A stretch of 64,000 bases of DNA from Oceanirhabdus seepicola. Lineage in GTDB: Bacteria; Bacillota; Clostridia; Clostridiales; Clostridiaceae. The translations under genes were made by a program, and so were the position numbers. This document shows positions 1 through 7,780 of the stretch, one piece after another. A model generated the notes under the pieces. That model did no database searches, was not told the origin of the DNA, and saw only the letters and a program-made list of their open reading frames with translations. Positions within the stretch are counted from its first letter, which is position 1. The number at the start of each line of letters is the position of its first letter. The stretch lies in the NCBI RefSeq assembly GCF_023684385.1, contig NZ_JAGSOJ010000004.1, forward strand, positions 186,001 through 250,000, read 5' to 3'.

Positions 1-1646
1 TTTTCATCCCCAGGACTCCAAAGATTAAATTCTCCAAGGATTGAAGCTATTCTATTTTCAATTATCATAAGTTGTTCTTCCATTGATTTATCTTCTTTCT
101 TTTCCCCATTTTGTTTAATATTCATATATTCTTTAAATGAATACTCTATTCTTTTAATTTTATTTTCCTGGAAAATCAGAACCTTATCACATAATCTCTC
201 AAGAAGATATCTGTCGTGGGATACTAAAATTATGGTTCCTTCATATTCTTCTAGTGTTCTCTCCAACATCTCTCTACTGTGAAGATCAAGGTGATTAGTA
301 GGCTCATCTAGTATTAAAAGGTTATTCTCCATCATAATCATATGCGCAATCTTAAGTCTTGTTCTCTCCCCTAAACTCAGAGTCCCAATCTTCTTATAAA
401 TCATACTTTTTGAGAATCCCATGTTAATTAATAAAGTCTGTAACATTCCTCTTTTTTTATTATTTTCAAAGTGAAAAACCTCCAACACAGTCTTCTCCCC
501 ATCCAAACCCAGTACATCCTGACTTAGATAGGCAACTTTAGTAGCTGGGCTCAAATATATATCCCCCTCATCCATGGTACATTCCTTTAGTATGGCTTTG
601 ATTAGAGTAGTTTTACCACATCCATTCCTACCAAGCAACCCTATTTTCTCACCTTTTTTAACATAGAATGAACTATCCTCAAATAACTTTTTATCCCCAA
701 AATTCTTTGATATCCCTTTTCCTTCAAGTATCCTATTACCACTCTTATCATTACTGACAAAATTGAATTGAATATTTTGTTCTTCCTTAGGCTTTTCAAC
801 CCCATCAACTTCAATTTTTTCAAGTCTTTTGATCCTTGACTTCACTTGCTTATCCTTCTTCTTCACTCTAACTCTGTAGCCTTCCTTGAGCCCTTCTTTC
901 TCTGTTGATTCCCTATGCCCCTTTTCAGACCATGTTTTCAATTGTTTTATATCACTTTCTATCTTAGCCTTATATTTTTCTTGTGTTTCATACTGATGTA
1001 ATTGACTCTCATATCTTCTTCTCTTCTCATCACGATAAAAAGTGTAGTTTCCCCTATAGCACTGAGCTTCCCCATCCTCAATCTCAATAATTCTATTAAC
1101 AGCCTTATCCATGAAATACCGATCATGAGATATCACTATTATTGTTCCTCTATATTTCTCAACCTCGCTAATAAGCCACTGGATTCCTTCATAATCCATA
1201 TGATTTGTTGGTTCATCCAAAATGAGGAGTGATGGTTTCTCAGCCCAAATTTTTGCAATAGCAAGCTTAGTCTTTTCCCCTCCACTAAGGTTACTAAGTC
1301 TTGAATGATCCCAATCATCTATCTTATCAATCCCCAATTCCTTTGATGTCTGAAAGAACTCCCTTATCTCTTCCTTATCACCCTGAATCATATCTTGAAA
1401 TTCCCCTTGTGAGTAGTAGGTAGATTGATGTAGATACCCAATTTTTATATTCTTATGATGCCATAGTATAGTTCCTCCATCAGCCTCTAATGCACCAGTG
1501 ATAATATTTGCTAGAGTTGTCTTACCTGCTCCATTATTACCAACAATCCCTATTCTATCGCCTCTTTCAACATGGAAGCTTACGTCTTTTAAAATAATTC
1601 TTTCCCCAAATTCTTTCTTGATGTTTGTACATTTAAATACTGTCAT
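1..1646 (-). CDS. ABC-F ATPase, antibiotic-resistance type (3' end outside window)
   Basis: Soluble twin-ATPase of the ABC-F class, which acts on the ribosome rather than as a transporter; many members dislodge antibiotics bound at the peptidyl-transferase centre. The frame is open from an ATG at 1646 to the window edge (about 548 codons), with the SD AGGAGGGG just upstream. The first cassette has Walker A GNNGAGKT, signature LSGGEK and Walker B LLILDEPTNH. A charged interdomain linker follows, then a second cassette with GRNGCGKT, an unusual signature LSLGE and another LDEPTNH. There are no membrane segments. It is closely similar along its whole length to the next gene upstream (1804-3540), so the pair is a tandem duplication, probably co-transcribed. 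The C-terminal ~30 residues are missing only because the window ends. Resistance function is inferred; a housekeeping translation factor is the alternative. Confidence 0.9.
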   Translation of the reverse strand, partial: MTVFKCTNIKKEFGERIILKDVSFHVERGDRIGIVGNNGAGKTTLANIITGALEADGGTILWHHKNIKIGYLHQSTYYSQGEFQDMIQGDKEEIREFFQTSKELGIDKIDDWDHSRLSNLSGGEKTKLAIAKIWAEKPSLLILDEPTNHMDYEGIQWLISEVEKYRGTIIVISHDRYFMDKAVNRIIEIEDGEAQCYRGNYTFYRDEKRRRYESQLHQYETQEKYKAKIESDIKQLKTWSEKGHRESTEKEGLKEGYRVRVKKKDKQVKSRIKRLEKIEVDGVEKPKEEQNIQFNFVSNDKSGNRILEGKGISKNFGDKKLFEDSSFYVKKGEKIGLLGRNGCGKTTLIKAILKECTMDEGDIYLSPATKVAYLSQDVLGLDGEKTVLEVFHFENNKKRGMLQTLLINMGFSKSMIYKKIGTLSLGERTRLKIAHMIMMENNLLILDEPTNHLDLHSREMLERTLEEYEGTIILVSHDRYLLERLCDKVLIFQENKIKRIEYSFKEYMNIKQNGEKKEDKSMEEQLMIIENRIASILGEFNLWSPGDE

Positions 1647-1665
1647 ACTATCCCCTCCTACCTAC

Positions 1666-1720
1666 TTAGGGTCGGCTTAAAAATTATTTCCACTTTTGTT
1701 TCAAAAATGTGAATGGTTCT
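1666..1720 (-). repeat. Leader repeat, copy 1
   Basis: About 55 bp immediately upstream of the first ABC-F gene is matched by 11204-11259, upstream of the large acidic protein. Both contain an identical core, TTTTTAAGCCGACCCT on the minus strand, and the rest is roughly three-quarters identical. Both copies lie 20-25 nt before a start codon on the same strand. Confidence 0.6.
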
Positions 1721-1746
1721 TGCACTTTTTGAAACAACTTTAGTGG
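1690..1746 (-). promoter_or_regulatory. Intercistronic long hairpin between the two ABC-F genes
   Basis: The arms CCACT...AGTGG and GTTTCAAAAA...TTTTTGAAAC face each other across a short loop and form a long stem between the stop of one ABC-F gene and the start of the other. A weak T-rich tract follows on the minus strand. It could be an attenuator, an intercistronic terminator or an mRNA-stabilising hairpin. Confidence 0.5.
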
Positions 1747-1803
1747 AATTTATTTTTTAACGATCCCTTAATTAAATATTAACTCCTTTTTACTCACTAT
1801 GGT

Positions 1804-3540
1804 TTAACCACAAAATTCTCTCTTTCTTTTTATGAGAGTTTTAAATTCCTCATCCAATTTTTCATACTCCTCAACCCCTGGACTTAAGAGACTTAGCTCC
1901 CCAAGAACAGCTGCAATTCTATTCTCTAATATCATAAGTTGTTCCTCTTTTGATTTCTCCTTACTCTTTTTCACATTTCCTTCTTTCATATCCATATATT
2001 CCTTGAAAGAATATTCACATCTCTTAATACGACTCTCCTCAAAAATCAAAATCTTGTCACACAATCTATCTAGAAGATACCTATCATGAGATACTAGAAG
2101 TATAGTTCCCTCATATTCCTCTAAGGTTTTCTCAAGCATCTCCCTACTGTGAAGATCAAGATGATTTGTCGGTTCATCAAGTATAAGAACATTATTCTCC
2201 ATCATAATCATATAGGCTACTTTTACCCTTGTTCTCTCTCCAAGACTAAGAGTACTTACCTTCTTATGAATCATACACTTTGAAAATCCCATATTTGTTA
2301 ATAATGTCTGAAGCATCCCTCTTCTCTCATAATTCTCTATTCCAAAGGTTTCAAGAACAGTTTTATCCCCATCTAAATTCATAACATCCTGACTTAGATA
2401 AGCTACTTTTGTTGAAGGACTAAGGTATAAATCTCCCTCATCAACATACAACTCCTTCAGTATTGCCTTTATTAAGGTGGTCTTACCACATCCATTTTTC
2501 CCAAACAGTCCAATCTTTTCTCCTTTTCTAATATAGAAAGAACTTTTTTCAAATAAGACCTTATCTCCAAATCCTTTACTTATCTCCTTAGCCTCAAATA
2601 TCCTGTTGCTACTTTTCGCCTCACTTACGAAGTTAAATGTTATCTTCTGTTCCTCTTTAGGTTTCTTAATCCCTTCTAAGTCTATCTTTTCAAGCCTTTT
2701 AAGTTTAGATTTAACCTGATTATCTTTCTTTTTGGCTTTAGCTCTGAAGTACTCTTTTCCCCCCAGCTTATTCTCTGAAACTATCCTCTTCTTTGTGGAT
2801 TCCCTATGCCCCTTATCTGACCATTGCTTTAATTGCTTTATATCGCTTTGAATCTTCTCTTTATATTTCTCCTGTGTTTCATACTGGTGTAATTGACTCT
2901 CATATCTTTTTCTTTTCTCATCACGATAAAAACTATAATTACCCTTATATGAATAAGCTATCCCATCTTCAATTTCAATAATCCTCTGAGCTGTCTTATC
3001 CATAAAATAACGGTCATGTGATATTAAAATTATTGTTCCATTGTATTTCTCAAGTTCCCCAATAATCCACTGTATACCCTCATAATCCATATGATTTGTG
3101 GGTTCATCCAAAATAAGTAGCCCTGGTTTTTCTGCCCATATCCTTGCAATTGCAAGCTTTGTCTTCTCCCCCCCACTAAGGTTTTTAAGCCTTGATTCAT
3201 TCCACTGCTCTATCTTCTCAATTCCTAATTCCTTTGAAGTATGGAAGAATTCCTGTATTTCCCCCTTCTCCCCTTGAATCATATCCTCAAATTCATCTTG
3301 AGAGTAATATGATGATTGATGTAGGTATCCTATCTTAACATTATCTTCATGCCATAATAATGCTCCCCCATCATGCTCCAATGCTCCGGTGATTATATTT
3401 GCCATGGTTGTTTTACCTGCTCCATTGTTCCCAACTATAGCAACTCTCTCACCTTTTTCAATGTGAAAACTCATATCCTTTAAAATAACTCTATCTCCAA
3501 ACTCTTTCTTTATATTCAAACATCTTAATAATAATCCCAT
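1804..3540 (-). CDS. ABC-F ATPase, antibiotic-resistance type
   Basis: Second member of the tandem ABC-F pair, 578 aa from the chosen start, a usual length for ribosome-protection ABC-F proteins. Walker A GNNGAGKT lies near residues 37-44, LSGGEK near 120 and LLILDEPTNH near 145. A basic coiled-coil linker covers about 195-300. The second cassette has GKNGCGKT and LSLGER, a departure from the usual LSGGE. A longer frame begins at 3558, but AGGAGGAG sits inside that extension 5 nt before the ATG at 3540, so I start at 3540. The leader upstream (3541-4240) carries a promoter, a short ORF and a terminator, the arrangement known for drug-inducible ABC-F genes. The drug class cannot be told from sequence. 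Confidence 0.92.
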   Translation of the reverse strand: MGLLLRCLNIKKEFGDRVILKDMSFHIEKGERVAIVGNNGAGKTTMANIITGALEHDGGALLWHEDNVKIGYLHQSSYYSQDEFEDMIQGEKGEIQEFFHTSKELGIEKIEQWNESRLKNLSGGEKTKLAIARIWAEKPGLLILDEPTNHMDYEGIQWIIGELEKYNGTIILISHDRYFMDKTAQRIIEIEDGIAYSYKGNYSFYRDEKRKRYESQLHQYETQEKYKEKIQSDIKQLKQWSDKGHRESTKKRIVSENKLGGKEYFRAKAKKKDNQVKSKLKRLEKIDLEGIKKPKEEQKITFNFVSEAKSSNRIFEAKEISKGFGDKVLFEKSSFYIRKGEKIGLFGKNGCGKTTLIKAILKELYVDEGDLYLSPSTKVAYLSQDVMNLDGDKTVLETFGIENYERRGMLQTLLTNMGFSKCMIHKKVSTLSLGERTRVKVAYMIMMENNVLILDEPTNHLDLHSREMLEKTLEEYEGTILLVSHDRYLLDRLCDKILIFEESRIKRCEYSFKEYMDMKEGNVKKSKEKSKEEQLMILENRIAAVLGELSLLSPGVEEYEKLDEEFKTLIKRKREFCG

Positions 3541-3567
3541 AGTATCTCCTCCTGTCATGTTTAAACT

Positions 3568-3674
3568 TCTATAGATACTTCAGTTCAGTAATTAATTTAT
3601 ACTTGCACAAAACACGTTGAACATTCGTGATTTTGATACAAGTATAAATCAAACTTCACGGTGGTATCTATATA
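3568..3674 (-). ncRNA. Structured element, copy A (candidate cis-RNA)
   Basis: A ~107-nt element directly upstream of the SD of the ABC-F gene. An outer stem TATAGATAC/GTATCTATA encloses an 11-bp stem ATTTATACTTG/CAAGTATAAAT, an internal loop containing CAAAAT, a 4-bp stem CACG/CGTG and an apical loop. It aligns end to end with 60879-60986 at about 75% identity; the paired positions differ in a compensatory way. It matches no RNA family I recognise. A palindromic mobile repeat is the main alternative. Confidence 0.5.
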
Positions 3675-3700
3675 GGCGGCACACTATTATAGCTAAAATA

Positions 3701-3828
3701 TTTTTTACGAGGAGAAATTCTCTAGTTCAAGGAATGTGAAATTCTAGGAGCGGAGTGTACGCATTATGTACTCAAGCACCGCAGAATTTTACACTGACGC
3801 CGAAATAGAGGATTTTTAACGTAAAAAA
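3701..3828. repeat. 128-bp palindromic element with 9-bp terminal inverted repeats
   Basis: The ends TTTTTTACG and CGTAAAAAA are perfect inverted repeats. The inside folds further (GTGTAAAATTCT against AGAATTTCAC, and GAGTAC against GTAC). No coding potential. It looks like a non-autonomous, MITE-like element inserted in the ABC-F leader, and its left-reading end also supplies the T-tract of the adjoining terminator. Confidence 0.6.
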
Positions 3829-3860
3829 GGCTGTAAGTTGAACTAGCTCAACTTACAGCC
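3822..3860 (-). terminator. Rho-independent terminator in the ABC-F leader
   Basis: A perfect 13-bp stem (GGCTGTAAGTTGA and its complement) is followed on the minus strand by TTTTTTACG. It lies about 280 nt before the ABC-F start and 350 nt after the promoter at 4212-4240, with no full-length gene between, so it would act as an attenuator or would end a small RNA. Confidence 0.8.
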
Positions 3861-4145
3861 TACGATATTCTTACACAGGAAAAACTATATATTCCCCTTA
3901 ATAAAATGACAAACTCTTGATGAGTCTCATTCTATCACATATGAAATATAAATAATCCTTCAGAACTTTAATGTAGTCTATATATTTAAACGATGAGTAT
4001 TTATTAAACACTCTCAGAATAAGTTAAACAATGTTCTTAGCTATAATGTGTACTAACATATGCGTACTCAATTAGACATAACCATAGTTATTCCAGTTAT
4101 CCCTCTTGGCAATACATATCTCTTACACAATATTCAATTAGAATC

Positions 4146-4172
4146 TTATCTAGCTAAAAACGTAATAATCAT
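4146..4172 (-). CDS. Short leader ORF (8 codons) of the ABC-F transcript
   Basis: ATG to TAA encodes MIITFLAR. It has a strong SD (AAGGAG, 6-nt spacing), far better than chance for an 8-codon frame, and starts about 30 nt after the predicted transcript start. Short leader peptides whose translation is stalled by an antibiotic are known regulators of ABC-F resistance genes. The role here is inferred from position and SD alone. Confidence 0.45.
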   Translation of the reverse strand: MIITFLAR

Positions 4173-4211
4173 CTTATTCTCCTTTTCGTCTCTTTTATTA
4201 TTATAGTAAAC

Positions 4212-4240
4212 ATATTAGCAACTTATCTAAAATATGTCAA
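4212..4240 (-). promoter_or_regulatory. Strong sigma-A promoter for the ABC-F leader
   Basis: On the minus strand, TTGACA (4235-4240), a 17-bp spacer and TAATAT (4212-4217) preceded by an extended -10 TGC. The transcript would start near 4205 and run ~665 nt before the ABC-F start codon. It is divergent from the VanX-like gene. Confidence 0.7.
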
Positions 4241-4456
4241 CTGTTATATTTTAAAAATATAACTTGTATTTGCAATTTACTACTGGATATTACAGTCTAT
4301 TCTAAATTTTATTTCACATTTTGTATTTTACTGTAATTCATTATTATTATATAATATACTCTAATAATATGTTCATATAATCAATTATTTATTATTGAAA
4401 TTTTTTTCAATTTACATAGTGTACTTTTACAACTTTAATGAAAGGATGTGATTTTT

Positions 4457-5683
4457 TTGTCATCACCACAATCTAATAAAAAACCAATAAAAATATTATT
4501 AATATGTTTTATTCTTTTATTTATTTTTGGTCTTGGTTACTATATATCTATGAAAATATACTCAACACCTGAAAAAGAACCTAAACATAATAATATTTCA
4601 TATGATAAATCATCCACTAAATCTTTAAAAGATGAATATTCAAAAGTTACATCAAACACTGATAATTCTAATATTGAAAAATCTGAATTAATATCTTGGG
4701 ATTTTACTTCCGTTTCATCCTCCCTAGACAGCTTGACCACTCGTAATTATGGCTCAGATAACTTATCGGATGGTGATATCACCACAACTTGGAGTGAAGG
4801 TGAAAGCGGCGATGGTATCGGTTCTTGGATTCAATTGTTCAGTAATACTGAATTCATTATTTCAAAGCTCCAATTAAAAAACGGTTATAAAAAATCCAAA
4901 GAGCTCTTCTTTAAAAATAATAGAGCAAAGAAAATTAAGGTTGAATTTTCAGAAGGTGAGAGCAGCATATGGGAATTAAGTGATGGATTTTCTTTTGATA
5001 ACACCCTTACATTAGATAGTCCTATAACAACTACTTCTTTAAAGCTAACTATTCTTGAAGTTTATGAAGGATCTACATACAAGGATACTTGTATAAGTGA
5101 ACTACTTGTATATGGTTTCCCTGCGGAAATTCCAACTATGAACAACTCTACTACAAATACTGACATAGTAAATATAAAAGATATTGATAATACGATTATA
5201 GTTGACCTTAAATACGCTACAGAAGATAACTTTACAAAACAAAAGGTATATACTTCTGATGAATGTTTTCTTAGAAGAAAAACGGCAGAAAAACTTTCAT
5301 CTGCTAATAGAGAATTAAGAACCCTTGGGTACACAATAAAAATATGGGATGGATACCGACCACTTGAGGTTCAAAAATTATTCTGGAAACTCGTTCCTGA
5401 TAGTAGATATGTTGCACACCCTGATAAGGGTAGCCGCCACAATAGAGGAGCCTCGGTGGATATTACACTTGTTAACAATTCTACTGATGAAGAATTGAAA
5501 ATGCCCTCCTCCTTTGATGAATTTTCAGAAAAAGCTTGGCGTAATAGCTCTTCTATGAGTAAAAAAGAAAAATTAAATCTAGAACTACTCACAGATGTAA
5601 TGATTAAACATGGTTTTTCAACAATTAATACAGAATGGTGGCATTTTGATGATATTGATTGGAGAGATTATAAATTAAAATAG
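4457..5683 (+). CDS. Membrane-anchored VanX-like D-Ala-D-Ala dipeptidase with discoidin-like domain
   Basis: Zinc D,D-dipeptidase of the M15D (VanX/DdpX) type, expected to hydrolyse D-Ala-D-Ala or related peptides outside the membrane. About 408 aa. One N-terminal membrane segment (about residues 8-28), a polar linker, an F5/8-type-C (discoidin)-like beta domain at roughly 70-215, and the peptidase at about 235-405. The zinc and catalytic motifs are intact: SRHNRGASVD gives the SxHxxGxAxD pattern, and EWWHFD holds the catalytic Glu and third zinc ligand. The frame opens with GTG at 4448, but AAAGGA ends only 1 nt before it; the TTG at 4457 has normal spacing and is preferred. No vanH/vanA partners are nearby, so glycopeptide resistance is not implied; a role in wall peptide recycling is more likely. 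Confidence 0.85.
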   Translation: MSSPQSNKKPIKILLICFILLFIFGLGYYISMKIYSTPEKEPKHNNISYDKSSTKSLKDEYSKVTSNTDNSNIEKSELISWDFTSVSSSLDSLTTRNYGSDNLSDGDITTTWSEGESGDGIGSWIQLFSNTEFIISKLQLKNGYKKSKELFFKNNRAKKIKVEFSEGESSIWELSDGFSFDNTLTLDSPITTTSLKLTILEVYEGSTYKDTCISELLVYGFPAEIPTMNNSTTNTDIVNIKDIDNTIIVDLKYATEDNFTKQKVYTSDECFLRRKTAEKLSSANRELRTLGYTIKIWDGYRPLEVQKLFWKLVPDSRYVAHPDKGSRHNRGASVDITLVNNSTDEELKMPSSFDEFSEKAWRNSSSMSKKEKLNLELLTDVMIKHGFSTINTEWWHFDDIDWRDYKLK

Positions 5684-5849
5684 CATTGATTAAATTCATA
5701 AACTCCATAATTTGATTTTCAATAACATGATAAAAATCATAAATATGAGTTAAAAATAATAAATTAACAGTAATGCTATTATTACCGCGAATTAGATTTA
5801 AGCAATTAAATTATTTTTTAAACTCTGTTTAAGAATACTGTTGATTTAA

Positions 5850-5891
5850 AATCATAATAGTGCATGATTAAGGCACTATTATGATTTTTTT
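5850..5891. terminator. Bidirectional terminator
   Basis: A 14-bp stem (AATCATAATAGTGC and its complement) with TTTTTTT on the plus side and a weaker T-rich flank on the minus side. It serves the convergent VanX-like gene and methyltransferase gene. Confidence 0.8.
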
Positions 5892-5910
5892 ATTGTTATA
5901 ATTTAATGCT

Positions 5911-6750
5911 TTATTTATGTCCAAAACTAAATAAAACCTTTACATCAAGTCGTATACCATGCTCATCCTTATATTCCATAATGGCATTAAAGGCTTCGTC
6001 TTTAAATTTGTTAAGAGCATCTGGGCCCTTTCTTTCTACATGTTCAAATAGCCCACGAGCAGCATTTGTCCATTGCTCCTGCCACCACTCTTCTTCATCC
6101 TTATAATAAAAAGTTTTCTCTTCAACAAATATCTCAATATTTTTAAATCCTGCATTCTTTAAAATTTTTTCAATTCCATCAACTGATCCAAAATCAGGTC
6201 TACCATGAATATTGCTTAAGTTTTTGTGATTTCCTTGTGGAAAACATTTGGCATAAACTTTATCTAACACGCCTTTCTTCTCCCTCTTTTTCCATGTACT
6301 TAATCCAATCTTACCTCCATCTTTTAATACTCTATACATCTCATCCACAGCACCTAAAGAATTGGAGAAAAAAGCTGTTGATAATCCACATAAGACATTA
6401 TCAAAACTATTGTCAAGAAAATCTAACTTTTCAGCATCCATTTGTATAAGATTAGCATTACACAAATCCTGTTCACAAATAAGTGACTGTGTTTCTTTCA
6501 CCATTTCTTGTGAAAAGTCAATTCCTATCACTTGCCCCTTTTCTCCAACACTATGAATAGCTGGGAATAATGAAGCTCCTTTACCACATGCTACATCCAG
6601 TAAAGTTGCTCCTTCATTGACTTTTGCGTACTCAACCAATTTTTCCCCAAAATAAGAAAAGTACTTTGGTCCGATGGTACCATAAGTCGCTGCCATTCTG
6701 TTGCAGACACCTTCTAACCTCTTATTCCTATTAACCGTTTCTAAACTCAT
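5911..6750 (-). CDS. Class I SAM-dependent methyltransferase (UbiE/Methyltransf_11 type)
   Basis: Small-molecule methyltransferase, 279 aa from the chosen start. The SAM-binding motif I is LLDVACGKGA, followed by the acidic loop VIGIDFS and the post-motif MDAEKLDFLDNSFD that typifies the UbiE/Methyltransf_11 group; GKIGLSTW follows. The substrate is unknown. A longer frame begins at 6780, but GAGGGGAG lies 8 nt before the ATG at 6750, which is taken as the start. The leader contains three consecutive hairpins (6777-6874), the last followed by a T-tract directly before the SD, so expression is probably attenuated. Confidence 0.85.
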   Translation of the reverse strand: MSLETVNRNKRLEGVCNRMAATYGTIGPKYFSYFGEKLVEYAKVNEGATLLDVACGKGASLFPAIHSVGEKGQVIGIDFSQEMVKETQSLICEQDLCNANLIQMDAEKLDFLDNSFDNVLCGLSTAFFSNSLGAVDEMYRVLKDGGKIGLSTWKKREKKGVLDKVYAKCFPQGNHKNLSNIHGRPDFGSVDGIEKILKNAGFKNIEIFVEEKTFYYKDEEEWWQEQWTNAARGLFEHVERKGPDALNKFKDEAFNAIMEYKDEHGIRLDVKVLFSFGHK

Positions 6751-6776
6751 AAAAACACTCCCCTCAAAATAAAAAA

Positions 6777-6874
6777 GCATACCATTTTAATATGCTAAAA
6801 TGGTACGCTTTTTCTTTATAAACAAAACAAAGATATACCACGTAGGTATATCTTTTGTAGACATTTAATGTCTA
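6777..6874 (-). promoter_or_regulatory. Three-hairpin leader with terminator-like last stem
   Basis: Reading the minus strand: AGACAT/ATGTCT, then an 11-bp perfect stem AAAGATATACC/GGTATATCTTT, then GCGTACCATTTTA/TAAAATGGTATGC followed by TTTTTTATTTT and the SD of the methyltransferase. One position is an A-C mismatch on the plus strand but a G-U pair on the minus strand, which supports minus-strand RNA. Confidence 0.6.
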
Positions 6875-7036
6875 TATATATATTATATCATATTTTCCCA
6901 TAATTTTCAATAATATTATTTAAATGTAAATTAGATAAATCTTATTATTGTATAATAAATATATATGTTTCATTAACAGAGCCATTTTTATAACGAGCAA
7001 CCTAAACGGCTACTCTTTAATTATTTAACTATAATT

Positions 7037-7606
7037 TTATCCCCTTTTGGATTTTAAGAAATAACAATCAAATGGAACAATAGTATTAGTTTCTAATTCT
7101 CTAAACCCTCTATTCTTTAGAGCAGATACTCTTTGTATTGCTTCCGGAATGGCCTTTGTTATGATATTTTCAACTTCAAAATCACAATAAAAATTAGCTT
7201 CTATAGTATCTAATAATTCTGTAATTACTTCAACTTTTTCATATTTTGAAGCAAGGTCAAGTCTTAAAACACCTACCTCGCCAAACTCCCCAATATAATC
7301 CTGTTTAGCAAACATTTCAATCGTCCCAATTGCTTTATTTCTTATTTTATCTACTATACTAAAACGAACATAACCATTATTTTTATATTCGCAAATCCAA
7401 AATTTAATACATTCTTTCATTTCATCTAAAGTTTCATAAATAAAATCACTTGTACAATTATCACTGTTAAAAAATTTAGCAGCAATTGGATTTGAATAAC
7501 ATTCTAATAAATCTTCTGAATCCTTCTCCTCAACCAGTCTTAAAATAAATCCCTTGGATTCATAAATTGGACATCTTTCATATGGATTTTCTTTTTTTCT
7601 TAGCAT
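7037..7606 (-). CDS. GNAT-family N-acetyltransferase
   Basis: 189 aa, the usual length of single-domain GNAT enzymes that acetylate amines from acetyl-CoA. The N-terminal FILRLVEEKDSEDLLE pattern (beta1 and the first helix) and the central IGTIEMFAK strand fit the Acetyltransf_3/RimJ-like group. The acetyl-CoA P-loop is poorly conserved and I cannot name a substrate. SD AGGGGGAG precedes the ATG. It stands alone in its orientation between the methyltransferase and the large acidic protein gene. Confidence 0.7.
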   Translation of the reverse strand: MLRKKENPYERCPIYESKGFILRLVEEKDSEDLLECYSNPIAAKFFNSDNCTSDFIYETLDEMKECIKFWICEYKNNGYVRFSIVDKIRNKAIGTIEMFAKQDYIGEFGEVGVLRLDLASKYEKVEVITELLDTIEANFYCDFEVENIITKAIPEAIQRVSALKNRGFRELETNTIVPFDCYFLKSKRG

Positions 7607-7656
7607 TTTTTCTCCCCCTCTATAATTAAACTATATCCTTATTATAAAAGGTCATA

Positions 7657-7676
7657 CCCGACATCTATATGTCGGG
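7657..7676 (-). terminator. Possible terminator hairpin after the large acidic protein gene
   Basis: An 8-bp perfect stem CCCGACAT/ATGTCGGG lies 105 nt after the upstream stop. The following tract (TATGACCTTTTAT on the minus strand) is a poor T-run, so the assignment is weak. Confidence 0.35.
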
Positions 7677-7780
7677 ATTAAAAATAAACCTATCTATCTT
7701 CATTTTTATAACCAAATAAAAGTTGAATTGCTTCATACTTATCCCTCATCATATCTTTTGCTGAATCTGTATAATTATCG

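Noticed and set aside
1-1646. Frameshifted or broken ABC-F gene at the left edge
   Set aside because: The frame is continuous from the ATG at 1646 to base 1 and only runs out because the window ends.
4457-5683. Vancomycin resistance gene
   Set aside because: VanX-like motifs are present but no vanH, vanA ligase, vanS or vanR partners are in the window.
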